Shown: positions 17,750-28,248, counted from the first letter of the stretch. The stretch: DNA of 64,000 nt from Bacteroidetes bacterium 46-16 (GCA_001897835.1 MKUN01000005.1:62001-126000); one strand, 5' to 3'. The notes: generated from the letters alone by a model not told the origin. Numbers and translations: made by a program.

Positions 17750-19051
17750 TTATTTTACAAAGCGGTTGATCAGTGTCTCTGTTTTGCCGCTCACGCGTAC
17801 AATGTAGATACCTGAAGGCATGCTGCTGAAATCCATAGTGGCTATATTTAGCCCTTCTGCTGTTTCCTTTTTCATTTCTGCTACCTTCTGGCCATTCGAA
17901 TTCAGCACCTGTATGCCCACCATACCGGCATCTGCTGTCATAAAGTTAATGTGTAGCGTATTGCCCGACAGGTAAGGATTCAGCATATTTGAAACACCTG
18001 TGCTGGTAAGAGTTGCAGTAACCACCTGCGAGTAACCATACTTGCCGTTAGCGTCCACTTGCTTGAGGCGATACATCACTTTATTATAACCGGCGCTGGC
18101 TGCTGTTACATCCTGGAAACTGTAATTTTGCTTTACAGTGCTGTTGCCCGCCGCTTTTACTTTGCCCAGTTGTTTGAAGTTTTTGCCATCTACCGTACGC
18201 TCTACAATAAAGTAAGCGTTATTGTTTTCCGATGCGGTTTCCCAATACACGTTTACGTTATTATCCTTGTCGGGTGTGCAATACAAACTCACCAGTGACA
18301 TAGGCAGCGGGTAAGTATTGAGATTGATATCATCTATGGCAACGAACCACGAAACCGCTCCCTGCTGGTCACCCACTACGTGATGCCTGAATGCCACACG
18401 GCCTATGGTGTGTGTATTAGCGGGTACTAGCAGGTTAAGGGAGTCATATTTGTAGGTCCAGCTTTGCGGGTACTGTGGTGCCTGGTGAAATCCTGTCCAG
18501 CGTACGAATTTTGAGGTATCGGTACTGGTATCAGTAATATTATAATATACCTGCAGCGAGTCAAGATAATTGTTCGCGATCAACCCTGGGTCAGTGCTGG
18601 TGTAGAATGACATATGTGTATTGTCGCTGATACTATCTACCGGTAAGAATACCCAGTTATCTATTACTGTGAACGAATCATACTGATACAGGAAGTTAAG
18701 ACCGGGTCCCATTGCTGAATCGGCCCTGGAATACAGGAAACCGTCTGTAGCGTCAAATGGGGCAATGTTGGCATAACCGTGCAATTCACCTGTAGCCGGT
18801 GAATCAGGGCCTAGTGCCCAACCACCTACCTGGTGGCCCGGCGTACGGAAGTTGTATGTATTTAAAACAGGGTAGTGACTGCGTGACAAGTTGGAGTCTA
18901 TCCATCCTTCCGGCATTGTATTGGTGATCCATGCTGGACCAAAGTCTTCCAGTACAAGAGTGGGCCAGGGTTGAGCTTCTACCTTTTTACCAACAGTAAT
19001 CAGCAATAAAGCAACGATGATCAGTTTACGTATTTGTAGCACATTTTTCAT
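17750..19051 (-). CDS. Secreted protein with T9SS type A sorting domain
   Basis: A 433-residue exported protein. It has a signal peptide (about 1-26, LIIVALLLITVGKKVEAQ), a beta-rich domain over about 30-240 of choice-of-anchor-J type (WPTLVLEDFGPAWITNTMPEGW, GYANIAPFDATDGFLYS, VSWFVAIDDINLNTYP), a fibronectin-like segment (NVNVYWETASENNNAYFIVERT), and a C-terminal T9SS sorting domain ending GIYIVRVSGKTETLINRFVK. Proteins of this kind are secreted through the type IX system and attached to the surface or released. The ligand or substrate is unknown. It is monocistronic with a -7 box at 19097-19104. Confidence 0.82.
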   Translation of the reverse strand: MKNVLQIRKLIIVALLLITVGKKVEAQPWPTLVLEDFGPAWITNTMPEGWIDSNLSRSHYPVLNTYNFRTPGHQVGGWALGPDSPATGELHGYANIAPFDATDGFLYSRADSAMGPGLNFLYQYDSFTVIDNWVFLPVDSISDNTHMSFYTSTDPGLIANNYLDSLQVYYNITDTSTDTSKFVRWTGFHQAPQYPQSWTYKYDSLNLLVPANTHTIGRVAFRHHVVGDQQGAVSWFVAIDDINLNTYPLPMSLVSLYCTPDKDNNVNVYWETASENNNAYFIVERTVDGKNFKQLGKVKAAGNSTVKQNYSFQDVTAASAGYNKVMYRLKQVDANGKYGYSQVVTATLTSTGVSNMLNPYLSGNTLHINFMTADAGMVGIQVLNSNGQKVAEMKKETAEGLNIATMDFSSMPSGIYIVRVSGKTETLINRFVK

Positions 19052-19096
19052 AAAGCGTTAATTAGTATTTTTACAAGGGTAAACGTTAATTTAAGC

Positions 19097-19104
19097 CAAA
19101 GATA
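19097..19104 (-). promoter_or_regulatory. -7 box for the T9SS cargo gene
   Basis: The minus strand reads TATCTTTG, an exact match to TAnnTTTG, about 45 nt upstream of the ATG at 19051. A -33 TTTG at standard spacing is not evident. Confidence 0.5.
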
Positions 19105-19258
19105 ACAAAAACAAAGTGGAAAAAATCGTACCACAAAGGCTTTTTGACGGGGTTTACTGATTAGTTTGTTTTTGCATATCTGTTCGCGCCGTGCTGGCGA
19201 AATTGGTAAATATTGGCGCTACTGCATACCTTGCAGGTCTTAATATATGGTTTATTGC

Positions 19259-22200
19259 ATGAAAAAATACATCATGGGCATCTTGTTGCTCTGTTATACG
19301 CTGCCGCTTTGGTCACAGGTTTTGAATGATAATCCATATCGTAATAGTAACAATCCCCTTTACTGGCAAAACAGGATACCCGGGAACAGGTATTGGCAAC
19401 AGGATGTAGATTACACAATTCGTGCAAAGGTCGATGAAGTGACAAACGAGATCCATGGTTCTGAACTGCTGAATTACTGGAATAATTCACCCGATACGCT
19501 TTACTATGTATACTTTCACTTGTACCAGAATGCCTTTATCAAAAATTCTTACCTGCATGACCTCGAGTTTGCTAACAAGCAAAAAGTAAAACTTCGTAAA
19601 ACGGAAAAAGAAGGCCTCGGCATTGTAATAACCAGTATCACTAACGAATACCGGCCTGTGAATACCGAACTGGATAATACTATTTTGAAGGTTTACCTAC
19701 CCACCCCCTTATATCCCGGCGCAAAAACATTCTTTACCATCGATTTCCGTACTTTTTATGGTGATGGCGCTGGTACGCGCAGGCGTATGCAGATGTATGA
19801 TGCCTGGGGCTATAAACACTATAATGGTACACAGTGGTATCCTAAGATATGTGTGTATGACCGTAAGTTTGGCTGGACTACCGATCAGCACCTCGGCAGG
19901 GAGTTTTACGGCGACTTCGGCTCATTCGATGTATCGCTTGACTTCCCCTCAAATTACATAGTGGAGGCTACCGGCGAGTTACAAAACAGGAAGAGCGTAT
20001 TGCCCGACAGCTTAAGGGAAAAGCTTGATGTGAAGAATTTTGCGAGCAAAAAATGGGGAGAAAAACCCTCAACGGTGATACCATATGTAAAAGGTGACCG
20101 GAAAGAGTGGCATTTTAAGGCATATAATGTGCACGATTTCGCTTTTACGGCCGATCCTTCTTATCGCATTGGTACTGCTTACTGGGATGGCGTGGAATGC
20201 GTGGCCCTGGTACAGGAGCCCCATGCTTCGGGGTGGCAACATAGCGCTGAGTATGTTGCGAAGATCATTCAAACCTTTTCGCAGGACGTAGGTAAATACC
20301 AGTATCCTAAAATGGTGGCTGCCGATGCTTCGGACGGCATGGAGTATCCTATGATCACCATGGATGGGGGAAAAGACCCCGGCAATCATGGCCTGCTGGT
20401 GCATGAGATAGGGCATAACTGGTTCTATGGTATGATAGGTAATAATGAGACTTACCGGGCCTCGCTTGATGAAGGCTTTACACAATTTCTCACTGCATGG
20501 GGCTTGATGCGTATAGATGGCGATACAATGGTGCAAGAGAAACAAAAGTCCTGGTACAGGAGACTGTTTGCCGAGCCTGTCGATGTGCTTGACAGGAATG
20601 TGCTCTATGCTTATACCTACGATGCGCTTAATCAAAACGAATTACCGCTGAACACACATTCCGATGATTTCAGTAGCGCTCTCGGTCATGGCGGCGGTTA
20701 TCGCGAAGTGTATTATAAAACAGCCTCAATGTTATACAACCTGCAATACGTGCTGGGCGATTCTTTATTCCAGAGCGCACTGCAGCATTATTTTCATGAG
20801 TGGTGTTTTGCCCATCCTTATTTCGATGATTTTCGTAATTCTATTATAAGCTATACACATGTGGACCTCAACTGGTTCTTTGACCAATGGCTGGAAACCA
20901 CCAAGCCGCTCGATTACCGGGTATGCGGAATAAAAAAAATGCACGGTACGGACAGCTTCGCTATAAAACTGAAACGCACCGGCGAAATGCAAATGCCTGT
21001 TGACCTTACAGTAACGGCTAAAGATGGTAGCAGGAGTACCTATACTATTCCGAATACATGGTTCGCTAAGAATGCAGGCACTGCGATATTGCCCAAATGG
21101 TATGGCTGGGGCAAACTAGGTAAGACCTATGCAGCTAAGGTGCAGGCACCATCGGGTATCCGGTCGGTGCAGATCGATACTTCTTTCCGCCTGGCCGACA
21201 GGGATTGGGAAGACAATTATAAGACGCGCGGACTGCCCTTCAGGCCACAGGCTATAAAATTAAAATTTGACGGGGGGCTGAACGAACCGCTGGAACGAAG
21301 GCATTATGCTGCATATTGGCGGCCCGATTTCTGGTGGAACCCGGTTGATGGCATTAAGGCCGGATTACATTTTGAGGGTAATTACATGCATACCATGCAC
21401 CAGGTAGATGCAACCGTATGGTGGAATTCACACATCCTGCAGGATGGCCGTTACCAGAGCTATACCAACGAAGGCTGGTATGACAGGTATGCCCCTGTAA
21501 ATTATGCCTTCAATTACTTATCACCGCTTAGCCGCAATTATCCTAAACTGCAATTACAGCTAAATAGCCGCCTGCTCGACGGGCTTTGGTACCACAAAGG
21601 CGGCTTTAATTGGTTATTCAATGAGAGCAATGTTATTCGGTTATATGCACAGACCATGTGGCGGCAGGATACCAATGCATTGCGCTACCTCATCTATCCT
21701 ACCGAGTGGAGCAGTAGGCCGGCCAATGCAAATTCTTCTATAAACGTAGAATGGTCGCACAGGTACAATTACGTTCATGGTAACGGCACTTACACCTTTA
21801 GCGCCCGGGCACCATTCCTTACAGGCAATGGCAGCAATGCATTTAATTATGCTTATGGACAGCTTGAAGCGGTAAACTATAATAAACTGGGCAAGCTCGA
21901 AGTACGCACCCGCATTTTTGGCCGCTACGGTACAGGACGCAATATACCCTACGAAAGTGCTTTGTTCCTGGCAGGTGCTAACCCAGAGGAGCTTATGGAG
22001 AATAAATATACCCGCAGCAGGGGCTTTATACCTGAAGAATGGGAAGGGGTATCTCGTTTCCAGACAGGGCATTTTCAGCAGGGTGGTGGTTTGAACCTGA
22101 GAGCTTATGCAGGCTATTTCGTAGCTGATGAGCGGAATGGAGCAGTGTTGATAGGCTACAAAGGACGCAGCGGAGCTTCTGCCAGTATGGAGCTCGATGT

Positions 22201-22528
22201 CGATGATTATTTTCCCTTCAGGCCACGCTTTACGCGCAACTGGCTCCATGCCGATGTGTATGGCTTTGCAGACGCAGGCCTTATCGAGTTAAGCAATATT
22301 GCTGGCACAGCAACATTTTACAACACCATGCCCACAAACAAATGGAGCGACCTGCGCGTGGATGCAGGTATAGGTGTGGCGCTTACTGTAAAGAACTGGG
22401 GTGTCTTTGAGAAGGCGAAGCCACTAACGCTGCGCTTTGATGTACCGTTGTTCATCAACAGGCCGCCATATGCCAATCCGCAATATGCTACCTTCCGCTA
22501 CGTAGTGGGCGTCAACAGGACGTTTTGA
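19259..22528 (+). CDS. Large M1-family metallopeptidase
   Basis: A 1,089-residue exported zinc peptidase. A signal peptide (MKKYIMGILLLCYTLPLWSQ) starts at the ATG at 19259; an ATG four codons upstream is less likely because it would lengthen the leader. An M1 N-terminal beta domain is followed by a gluzincin core: a GMEYP substrate-anchor motif, HEIGHNWFYG (first His near residue 382) and the downstream zinc Glu in LDEGFTQFL. The C-terminal about 450 residues are rich in aromatic beta-strands (VNYAFNYLSPLSRNYPKLQL, then AYAGYFVADERNGAVLIGYK) and end in a terminal aromatic residue, which suggests an outer-membrane beta-barrel-like domain. Likely a periplasmic or outer-membrane-associated aminopeptidase. 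Confidence 0.85.
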   Translation: MKKYIMGILLLCYTLPLWSQVLNDNPYRNSNNPLYWQNRIPGNRYWQQDVDYTIRAKVDEVTNEIHGSELLNYWNNSPDTLYYVYFHLYQNAFIKNSYLHDLEFANKQKVKLRKTEKEGLGIVITSITNEYRPVNTELDNTILKVYLPTPLYPGAKTFFTIDFRTFYGDGAGTRRRMQMYDAWGYKHYNGTQWYPKICVYDRKFGWTTDQHLGREFYGDFGSFDVSLDFPSNYIVEATGELQNRKSVLPDSLREKLDVKNFASKKWGEKPSTVIPYVKGDRKEWHFKAYNVHDFAFTADPSYRIGTAYWDGVECVALVQEPHASGWQHSAEYVAKIIQTFSQDVGKYQYPKMVAADASDGMEYPMITMDGGKDPGNHGLLVHEIGHNWFYGMIGNNETYRASLDEGFTQFLTAWGLMRIDGDTMVQEKQKSWYRRLFAEPVDVLDRNVLYAYTYDALNQNELPLNTHSDDFSSALGHGGGYREVYYKTASMLYNLQYVLGDSLFQSALQHYFHEWCFAHPYFDDFRNSIISYTHVDLNWFFDQWLETTKPLDYRVCGIKKMHGTDSFAIKLKRTGEMQMPVDLTVTAKDGSRSTYTIPNTWFAKNAGTAILPKWYGWGKLGKTYAAKVQAPSGIRSVQIDTSFRLADRDWEDNYKTRGLPFRPQAIKLKFDGGLNEPLERRHYAAYWRPDFWWNPVDGIKAGLHFEGNYMHTMHQVDATVWWNSHILQDGRYQSYTNEGWYDRYAPVNYAFNYLSPLSRNYPKLQLQLNSRLLDGLWYHKGGFNWLFNESNVIRLYAQTMWRQDTNALRYLIYPTEWSSRPANANSSINVEWSHRYNYVHGNGTYTFSARAPFLTGNGSNAFNYAYGQLEAVNYNKLGKLEVRTRIFGRYGTGRNIPYESALFLAGANPEELMENKYTRSRGFIPEEWEGVSRFQTGHFQQGGGLNLRAYAGYFVADERNGAVLIGYKGRSGASASMELDVDDYFPFRPRFTRNWLHADVYGFADAGLIELSNIAGTATFYNTMPTNKWSDLRVDAGIGVALTVKNWGVFEKAKPLTLRFDVPLFINRPPYANPQYATFRYVVGVNRTF

Positions 22529-22540
22529 TATTATAGTGGT

Positions 22541-24388
22541 TTAATATCCCCTGCCTTCTTTGCGGTCCATGTAGTTCATGAAGGCCCTGTTGGCAACTTT
22601 ATTGCCGCCGGGAGTGGGGTAGTTGCCGGTAAAGTACCAGTCGCCCTTATTATGCGGGCAGGCATTGTATAAGCCTTCTATCGACTGGTATATCAGGTCC
22701 ACCTCGGCATTTACATCCTCAGGACGCAACATTTCAGCTATCTTTTTGCTTATTTCTTCAGGGCTGAAGGGTTCATAGATATCCTTTACGAAGTTTTGCT
22801 CATGCAGCCGGCCTTCCTGTTCCGCTTGCTTACACTGGTTAAATACATCTTGCAGTATATGCTCCCTGCCGGTATCTTTAAGCAGGCCTACAGCAGCCTG
22901 GAAGGCTATGAAATCGCCCATGCGGCTCATGTCTATACCGTAGCAGTCGGGGTAGCGTATCTGCGGTGCCGATGATACGATAATGATGCGCTTCGGCTTT
23001 AATCGGTCCAGCATTTTTATGATACTCTCCCTAAGCGTTGTGCCGCGTACTATCGAGTCGTCAATGATCACCAGGGTGTCTGTGTTGGCTTGCACAGTTC
23101 CATAAGTGATATCATATACGTGCTGCACCATTTCATTCCGCGAAGTGTCTTCGGTTATGAAGGTGCGCATTTTCACATCTTTTATGGCTATCTTCTCTAT
23201 ACGCACGCGTCTTTGAATAAGCTCGCGCATTTCCTCTTCGGTCATCGTATCGCGTCGCGACAGGATGCGTTGCAGCTTGATCTCTTTAAGGTAATCTTCC
23301 AGCCCTTTTATCAGCCCGTAAAAAGCGGTTTCTGCCGTATTGGGTATAAAAGAAACAATGGTATGTTTCAGGTCATTGTCTACCGCCTTCAATACTTTTT
23401 CCGCAAGGTTGCGGCCCAGTTGCATACGCTCACGGTAAATGTCGGGGTCGCTGCCGCGGCTGAAATAGATGCGTTCAAAACTACAGGCTTTATGCTCTTT
23501 TTCAGGCAGTATGCGGGGATTGCTGAATGTACCGTTGGCACTTACGATAATGGCATGCCCCGGTTGCAGTTCCTGCACATCTTCCTTTGTTACATTAAAT
23601 GCGGTCATGATCGCAGGGCGTTCCGAGGCGGCTACTACTATTTCATCATTCTTATAAAAGTAGGCCGGGCGTATGCCGTTCGCATCGCGCAGTACAAAGC
23701 TGTCGCCGTTGCCCACAAGTCCACTGCATACATACCCGCCGTCAAAATGTGCTGCGGCTTGTTTCAATACGCCTTCCAGGTTCAGTGCCCCGGGATCGGT
23801 ATCATCTGCCATGCACAGGTAATAATGTACCATTTCTATCATGGCGCCAAGGTCGCTTTCGCGTATGGTAGTAGTAGGATGAGCATCCAGTATATTGAAC
23901 AGCTCATCTGTATTCACGAGGTTAAAATTCCCCGCCATGGTCAGGTTGCGTGTCGGGTTGATATGTGGTTTGAAGAAAGGGTGGCAGAACTCTACGTTAT
24001 TGCGGCCCTGTGTACCGTAGCGCAGGTGCCCCAGTAACACCTCGCCCATAAACCTCAGGTAGCCTTTCAGCAGCCCGGGATATTTACGGATGTCCGGGTA
24101 GTTTTTCTCCAGTTCACTTACTTCCTGTTGTATATTCTGGAATATCTGCCCAATAGCTTGTTGACCGCTTATCCTGAGCCGGTGCATGAATTGGTGCCCC
24201 GGTTCTATATTCAGTTTTACTGTAGCTATGCCTGCCCCGTCCTGCCCACGGTTATGCTGTTTTTCCATCAGCAGGTATAATTTATTGAGGCCGTAAAAGG
24301 CTGTTCCGTATTTGCGGTGGTAATAAGCCAGTGGTTTCAGCAGGCGGATGTAAGCTAGGCCACATTCGTGGCGTATCGCGTCAGACAT
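22541..24388 (-). CDS. purF: Amidophosphoribosyltransferase (PurF-like, long Bacteroidota form)
   Basis: Catalyses the first committed step of purine synthesis, PRPP plus glutamine to phosphoribosylamine. The class II glutaminase nucleophile is Cys9 (HECGLAYIRL) after a short propeptide, with QHNRGQDGAG at the glutamine pocket. The phosphoribosyltransferase domain carries the PRPP loop LVIIDDSIVRGTTL. At 615 residues it is longer than E. coli PurF (505), which matches a longer PurF-type protein widespread in Bacteroidota; whether this copy or another is the main biosynthetic enzyme cannot be told from the window. It overlaps the upstream LysE-like gene by 8 bp. Confidence 0.85.
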   Translation of the reverse strand: MSDAIRHECGLAYIRLLKPLAYYHRKYGTAFYGLNKLYLLMEKQHNRGQDGAGIATVKLNIEPGHQFMHRLRISGQQAIGQIFQNIQQEVSELEKNYPDIRKYPGLLKGYLRFMGEVLLGHLRYGTQGRNNVEFCHPFFKPHINPTRNLTMAGNFNLVNTDELFNILDAHPTTTIRESDLGAMIEMVHYYLCMADDTDPGALNLEGVLKQAAAHFDGGYVCSGLVGNGDSFVLRDANGIRPAYFYKNDEIVVAASERPAIMTAFNVTKEDVQELQPGHAIIVSANGTFSNPRILPEKEHKACSFERIYFSRGSDPDIYRERMQLGRNLAEKVLKAVDNDLKHTIVSFIPNTAETAFYGLIKGLEDYLKEIKLQRILSRRDTMTEEEMRELIQRRVRIEKIAIKDVKMRTFITEDTSRNEMVQHVYDITYGTVQANTDTLVIIDDSIVRGTTLRESIIKMLDRLKPKRIIIVSSAPQIRYPDCYGIDMSRMGDFIAFQAAVGLLKDTGREHILQDVFNQCKQAEQEGRLHEQNFVKDIYEPFSPEEISKKIAEMLRPEDVNAEVDLIYQSIEGLYNACPHNKGDWYFTGNYPTPGGNKVANRAFMNYMDRKEGRGY

Positions 24389-25115
24389 GAGGCTGCAAAG
24401 ATACTAAAGCTTTGGCTATGTTTTTAGCCCCGTGTAATTGATTTTCGTAATGGGCAGATCTTGGCTTTACCGGTGGTTTGAACTGTATTTTCAGCAGGGT
24501 GCTTACCAGAAGGGCGATACCTATGGTCAGGATGATTGCTGCCGAAAGGCGCTGCAGGAAGATGATTCGCCTGATCGTCAGCTTGCGCCGGATGCTGTCG
24601 GCAAGGAACACTTTCAGGAAGTCGATGCCCAGTATCAGCGACAGGCAGGTGCCGAAAAGCACAAAACGATAGGTGCTGCTGGTGTTGGCAGTAGCGGTTA
24701 CTGCCGTTAGCCAGCTAAAGATAAGGCCGGGGTTTACCGTATTCAGGATGAAGCCGCTGCCCCATATCCTGAAATAATGTCCGCCGGTAATGGTAACAGG
24801 CGTTGATGATGGCCGCTTAGGCTTTATTTTTTTGAAAGTGCCGATTATGCCTACTATGATCAATACTACTGATGCACCATAGGCTATGTAGCGCTCATAC
24901 CCCGCAAGTACTTCCAGCCACGATGCCGCTACATTGGCAAGGGTAACGTACATAATATCGCTTACTGATACCCCCAGCACAAAGGCAATACCCGCTTTGT
25001 AGCTGTGATTAAGGCTGTATTTGAGAATGGCAAAAAGGGTAGGGCCTACCGAAATAGCCATGAACAGGCCAAGTAACACCCCTTTTACAACTGCATCTAT
25101 CAAATGCGCATACAT
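24381..25115 (-). CDS. LysE-family amino-acid exporter
   Basis: A 244-residue inner-membrane protein with six hydrophobic segments. The first has the LysE/RhtB opening AISVGPTLFAILKYSLNHSYKAG, with the Gly-Pro kink typical of the family, and FILNTVNPGLIFSWL contains the second family signature with Asn-Pro-Gly. LysE-type carriers export amino acids or analogues. It overlaps purF by 8 bp and follows tsaE by about 65 bp on the same strand, so the three are probably one transcript. The substrate is unknown. Confidence 0.83.
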   Translation of the reverse strand: MYAHLIDAVVKGVLLGLFMAISVGPTLFAILKYSLNHSYKAGIAFVLGVSVSDIMYVTLANVAASWLEVLAGYERYIAYGASVVLIIVGIIGTFKKIKPKRPSSTPVTITGGHYFRIWGSGFILNTVNPGLIFSWLTAVTATANTSSTYRFVLFGTCLSLILGIDFLKVFLADSIRRKLTIRRIIFLQRLSAAIILTIGIALLVSTLLKIQFKPPVKPRSAHYENQLHGAKNIAKALVSLQPHV

Positions 25116-25180
25116 ACGGCAATATAATAAGGAAATCCCGGATGCAGGTATTGTGGCTTTATGACAGGTGTCATTACTTA

Positions 25181-25633
25181 TTATTCATGGATATATACAC
25201 GCATTTCCCGCCCGGTCTCATTTTTAGTGTTAATGCTTATCCAGAGGTAAGGAGTCGGTAATAATTCAGTGGCTTTTTCAGGCCACTCTACGAAGCAGTG
25301 AACATCTCCCTGCGCCAGGTTATCTTCCATCCCTGCATTTATGGCCTCTTCTGTGCTTTTTAGCCTGTACCAGTCCATGTGGTATATGGTCTCTTCTGTT
25401 CCCTGCCGCGCATCTGTATAGTGGTATTCGTTGACAAGGGCAAAGGTAGGGCTGCTTACATTGTCCTGTACGCCAAGCTGCTCGCAAAGGGCGTGTATGA
25501 ATGTGGTTTTGCCTGCCCCAAGTTCACCGCTGAATGCCAATACCTTGTAGTTTTTGCAAATCGCCCAAAATTTGTCGGCAGCAGTCTTTATGTCCTCAAG
25601 TGAATAAGACAAGTTCAATATCAGGTCGGCCAT
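25181..25633 (-). CDS. tsaE: tRNA threonylcarbamoyladenosine biosynthesis ATPase TsaE
   Basis: A P-loop ATPase required with TsaB and TsaD for the t6A modification at position 37 of ANN-decoding tRNAs. The Walker A motif SGELGAGKTTFIHALCEQLG is visible, followed by SSPTFALVNEY, where the conserved TsaE Thr-Phe sits, and YHMDWYRLKS with a conserved Asp. The ATG at 25633 (MADLILNL) gives 150 residues, normal for the family; an upstream in-frame ATG at 25693 would add a non-conserved 20-residue leader. It is first in a probable tsaE-lysE-purF operon. Confidence 0.92.
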   Translation of the reverse strand: MADLILNLSYSLEDIKTAADKFWAICKNYKVLAFSGELGAGKTTFIHALCEQLGVQDNVSSPTFALVNEYHYTDARQGTEETIYHMDWYRLKSTEEAINAGMEDNLAQGDVHCFVEWPEKATELLPTPYLWISINTKNETGREMRVYIHE

Positions 25634-25808
25634 ATCCGGCAAAATTACTACATTATTACATGAAGTTTTTCTGTAAACAATATCCTTATGCATTGAAATT
25701 CACGTCATTTTATAGCATATTCACCAAATTAAATTTTTGCCAAATTTGATTTCTTCTTAACTTACAGTTTCGGATTATTGGCATCCTCACCCTCTGGCCA
25801 TTAATTTT

Positions 25809-25843
25809 TTTGGTTTTTGTAATTAATGCAATAATATGCTTTG
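25809..25843 (+). promoter_or_regulatory. Possible promoter for the metalloprotease pair
   Basis: TTTG at 25809-25812 is followed after 22 nt by TATGCTTTG (25835-25843), which has one extra base relative to TAnnTTTG. It lies about 60 nt before the ATG at 25903 in an AT-rich divergent intergenic region. Confidence 0.35.
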
Positions 25844-25902
25844 AGTCATTTTATTGCAGTATTAAAAACGGATTTTAGATCATAGACAAACTATTTTATT
25901 AC

Positions 25903-28248
25903 ATGAAAAAGTTAATTAGTGGCTTAATGGTCCTTACGATCATGCTTATACCCCGTATCGCAGGTGCTTACAATGTTTGGACCCCAATTGACCGGGATCA
26001 TGTTCCCTCTAAAGGTGATGCAAGACTCCATGCTAAAAATTACATTGTTTACACCCTTGATCAATCATCGTTCCGCGATCTCCTCTTGTCTTCAGGCGAT
26101 GTGCCCGAAAGCTCGGTTTTAATTGACCTGCCTTTGCCCGACGGTACTTTCAGGACCTTCAAAGTATGGCAAAAGTCAGTACTGCCTCCTGCATTGGCAG
26201 CCAAATATCCTGCGATAAAGACATTTACTGCAGTCGCCGCAAATAACCAGGCCGTTACGGCAAAGCTTGACTTCACTGCCTTTGGTTTTCATGCCATGAT
26301 CTTCGATGGGGAGCATACTGCTTTCATTGACCCTTATAATAACATCCTCGACGAGAACCTGTATATGTGCCATTATAAGAAGGATGAGACACGGCCTTAT
26401 GATGAGCGCATGCAGTGCGAAGTGAAGAACAACGGTGAGAACGAATTGCAGGGCGATCCTATGCCGCTCGATCAAACCGTTTTACCGGCTATCGCAGCCA
26501 AGACCATAGGCGGCTTCAACTTGTTAAAATATCGTTTGGCGCTTTCCTGCTCCAACCAGTATGCAGCAGCGGTTTCTGCGCCTAATGTAGCCACCAAAGC
26601 CCTCGTTTTAAGTGCGATGACCACCAGTATGAACAGGGTCAACGGGGTCTTCGAACGTGAATTGTCCATTACCATGGAATTTGTTCCTAACGATGATACA
26701 TTGATATACATCACTGCTGCAGGCGATCCATTCAATTTTTACAATAACAATGCACTTAGTTTGCTTGGCCTCAACCAAACCATGTGCGACTCGCTTATTG
26801 GTAATGCGAATTATGATGTGGGCCACGTATTCACAACCGGCAGCGGCGGATACTCCGACCTGGGCATTATATGTGAGCCCGGTAGTAAAGCAAAGAGCAC
26901 TACCGGCAGTGCTACTCCAACAGGCGATGGCTTTGATATAGACTACGTAGTGCACGAGATGGGCCACGAGTTTGGTGGCAACCATACATTTAATAATAAT
27001 CATGATGGCAGTTGCTGCTGTGGCAATATATGGGCGCCTACAGCTTACGAGCCCGGTAGCGGTTCCACCATCATGGCTTATGCTGGCATTTGCGCACCCG
27101 ACGATATACAGCCACATAGCGATGACTATTTTCACTCTGCGAACATCCTTGAGATATATAATGCTACTATCATAGGTACCACATGTGGCATTCCAATACC
27201 GGTCAATAATCATAGCTCCGCGCTTGCGCCCTTTATGGCATCTTATACTATTCCTTACAAAACACCATTCGAACTGATGTCACCGGGTGCTGTCGATTCG
27301 GTTACCACCACTACTACTTACTGCTGGGATCAGTGGGACCTGGGAGATATGGGCAAAAGTCTGGATAATACATATTTCAACGGCCCCATCTTCCGTTCTT
27401 TTGCTCCTGTTTTGTCCACAGTACGTGTCTTCCCGCGTATCGATTCGGTTCTAAAAGGTACATTAAGCTATGTGACCACCGAGAACGCAAAGGGTGAAAA
27501 AGCTCCCGACACTGCCCGTTCAATGACCTTCCGCTTAATGCTCCGCTCTATACATTGGGGCAATGGTTGTTTCCAGTTCCCCGATGATAGCATTAATGTC
27601 GATGCGGTGAGCACGGGTGCAGCAGCAAATTATGAAGGTTTCAAGGTTACTTCTCCTTCCACAGCTGTTAACTGGACAGGCGGTACAGGCCAGAGTGTAA
27701 CATGGAATGTTGTGGGCACCAATGCAGCTCCCGTTAGCTGCGATAGCGTTAATGTCTATCTCTCTGTAGATGGTGGGTATAACTGGCCTTACTGGGTGGG
27801 CAAGTATCCCAACAATGGCAGCGCTGCTATCACCGTGCCTAATGTAGCTACTACCTCAGCTGCAAGACTTAAAGTAAAAGGTAACAATAACATCTTCTTC
27901 AATGTCAATGGCAGCAACTTCACCGTTACGCTCGATCCTTCATTGCCGGTCACAGATCCGAATAACCCCATTAATGAGACCGTACCTAATCTGGCCGTCA
28001 ATAATATCCTGCAACAGGGAGACGATGTTAAAGTATATCCTGTCCCTGCAAACGACATAGTATATGTTGAAGCTCCAGGTGCTGCTGACGTGTCTGTACT
28101 GAACAATGTTGGCCAGCGCATATGGAGCGGACAGATGAATAATAAACTGGAGATACCTGTAGGCGGATGGGCCAAAGGGCTTTACTATATGCAACTTGCT
28201 TACCATGAGAACGGCAAACGCATTGTAAAACCAATTTTAATAAAGTAA
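25903..28248 (+). CDS. Reprolysin-like secreted metalloprotease with T9SS sorting domain (first copy)
   Basis: A 781-residue exported protease. It has a signal peptide (MKKLISGLMVLTIMLIPRIAGA), a propeptide-like region to about residue 200, and a metzincin catalytic domain with the zinc motif HEMGHEFGGNH (first His near residue 351) and the Met-turn IMAYAGIC. A beta-sandwich region follows (WTGGTGQSVTWNVVGTNAA), then a C-terminal T9SS sorting domain (VKVYPVPANDIVYVEAPG, ending KPILIK). It should be secreted through the type IX system and act on extracellular protein. The next gene is a clear paralogue 19 bp downstream. Confidence 0.88.
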   Translation: MKKLISGLMVLTIMLIPRIAGAYNVWTPIDRDHVPSKGDARLHAKNYIVYTLDQSSFRDLLLSSGDVPESSVLIDLPLPDGTFRTFKVWQKSVLPPALAAKYPAIKTFTAVAANNQAVTAKLDFTAFGFHAMIFDGEHTAFIDPYNNILDENLYMCHYKKDETRPYDERMQCEVKNNGENELQGDPMPLDQTVLPAIAAKTIGGFNLLKYRLALSCSNQYAAAVSAPNVATKALVLSAMTTSMNRVNGVFERELSITMEFVPNDDTLIYITAAGDPFNFYNNNALSLLGLNQTMCDSLIGNANYDVGHVFTTGSGGYSDLGIICEPGSKAKSTTGSATPTGDGFDIDYVVHEMGHEFGGNHTFNNNHDGSCCCGNIWAPTAYEPGSGSTIMAYAGICAPDDIQPHSDDYFHSANILEIYNATIIGTTCGIPIPVNNHSSALAPFMASYTIPYKTPFELMSPGAVDSVTTTTTYCWDQWDLGDMGKSLDNTYFNGPIFRSFAPVLSTVRVFPRIDSVLKGTLSYVTTENAKGEKAPDTARSMTFRLMLRSIHWGNGCFQFPDDSINVDAVSTGAAANYEGFKVTSPSTAVNWTGGTGQSVTWNVVGTNAAPVSCDSVNVYLSVDGGYNWPYWVGKYPNNGSAAITVPNVATTSAARLKVKGNNNIFFNVNGSNFTVTLDPSLPVTDPNNPINETVPNLAVNNILQQGDDVKVYPVPANDIVYVEAPGAADVSVLNNVGQRIWSGQMNNKLEIPVGGWAKGLYYMQLAYHENGKRIVKPILIK

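Noticed and set aside
23090-24037. 315-codon frame opposite purF
   Set aside because: Antisense shadow; purF carries its catalytic Cys and PRPP loop on the other strand.
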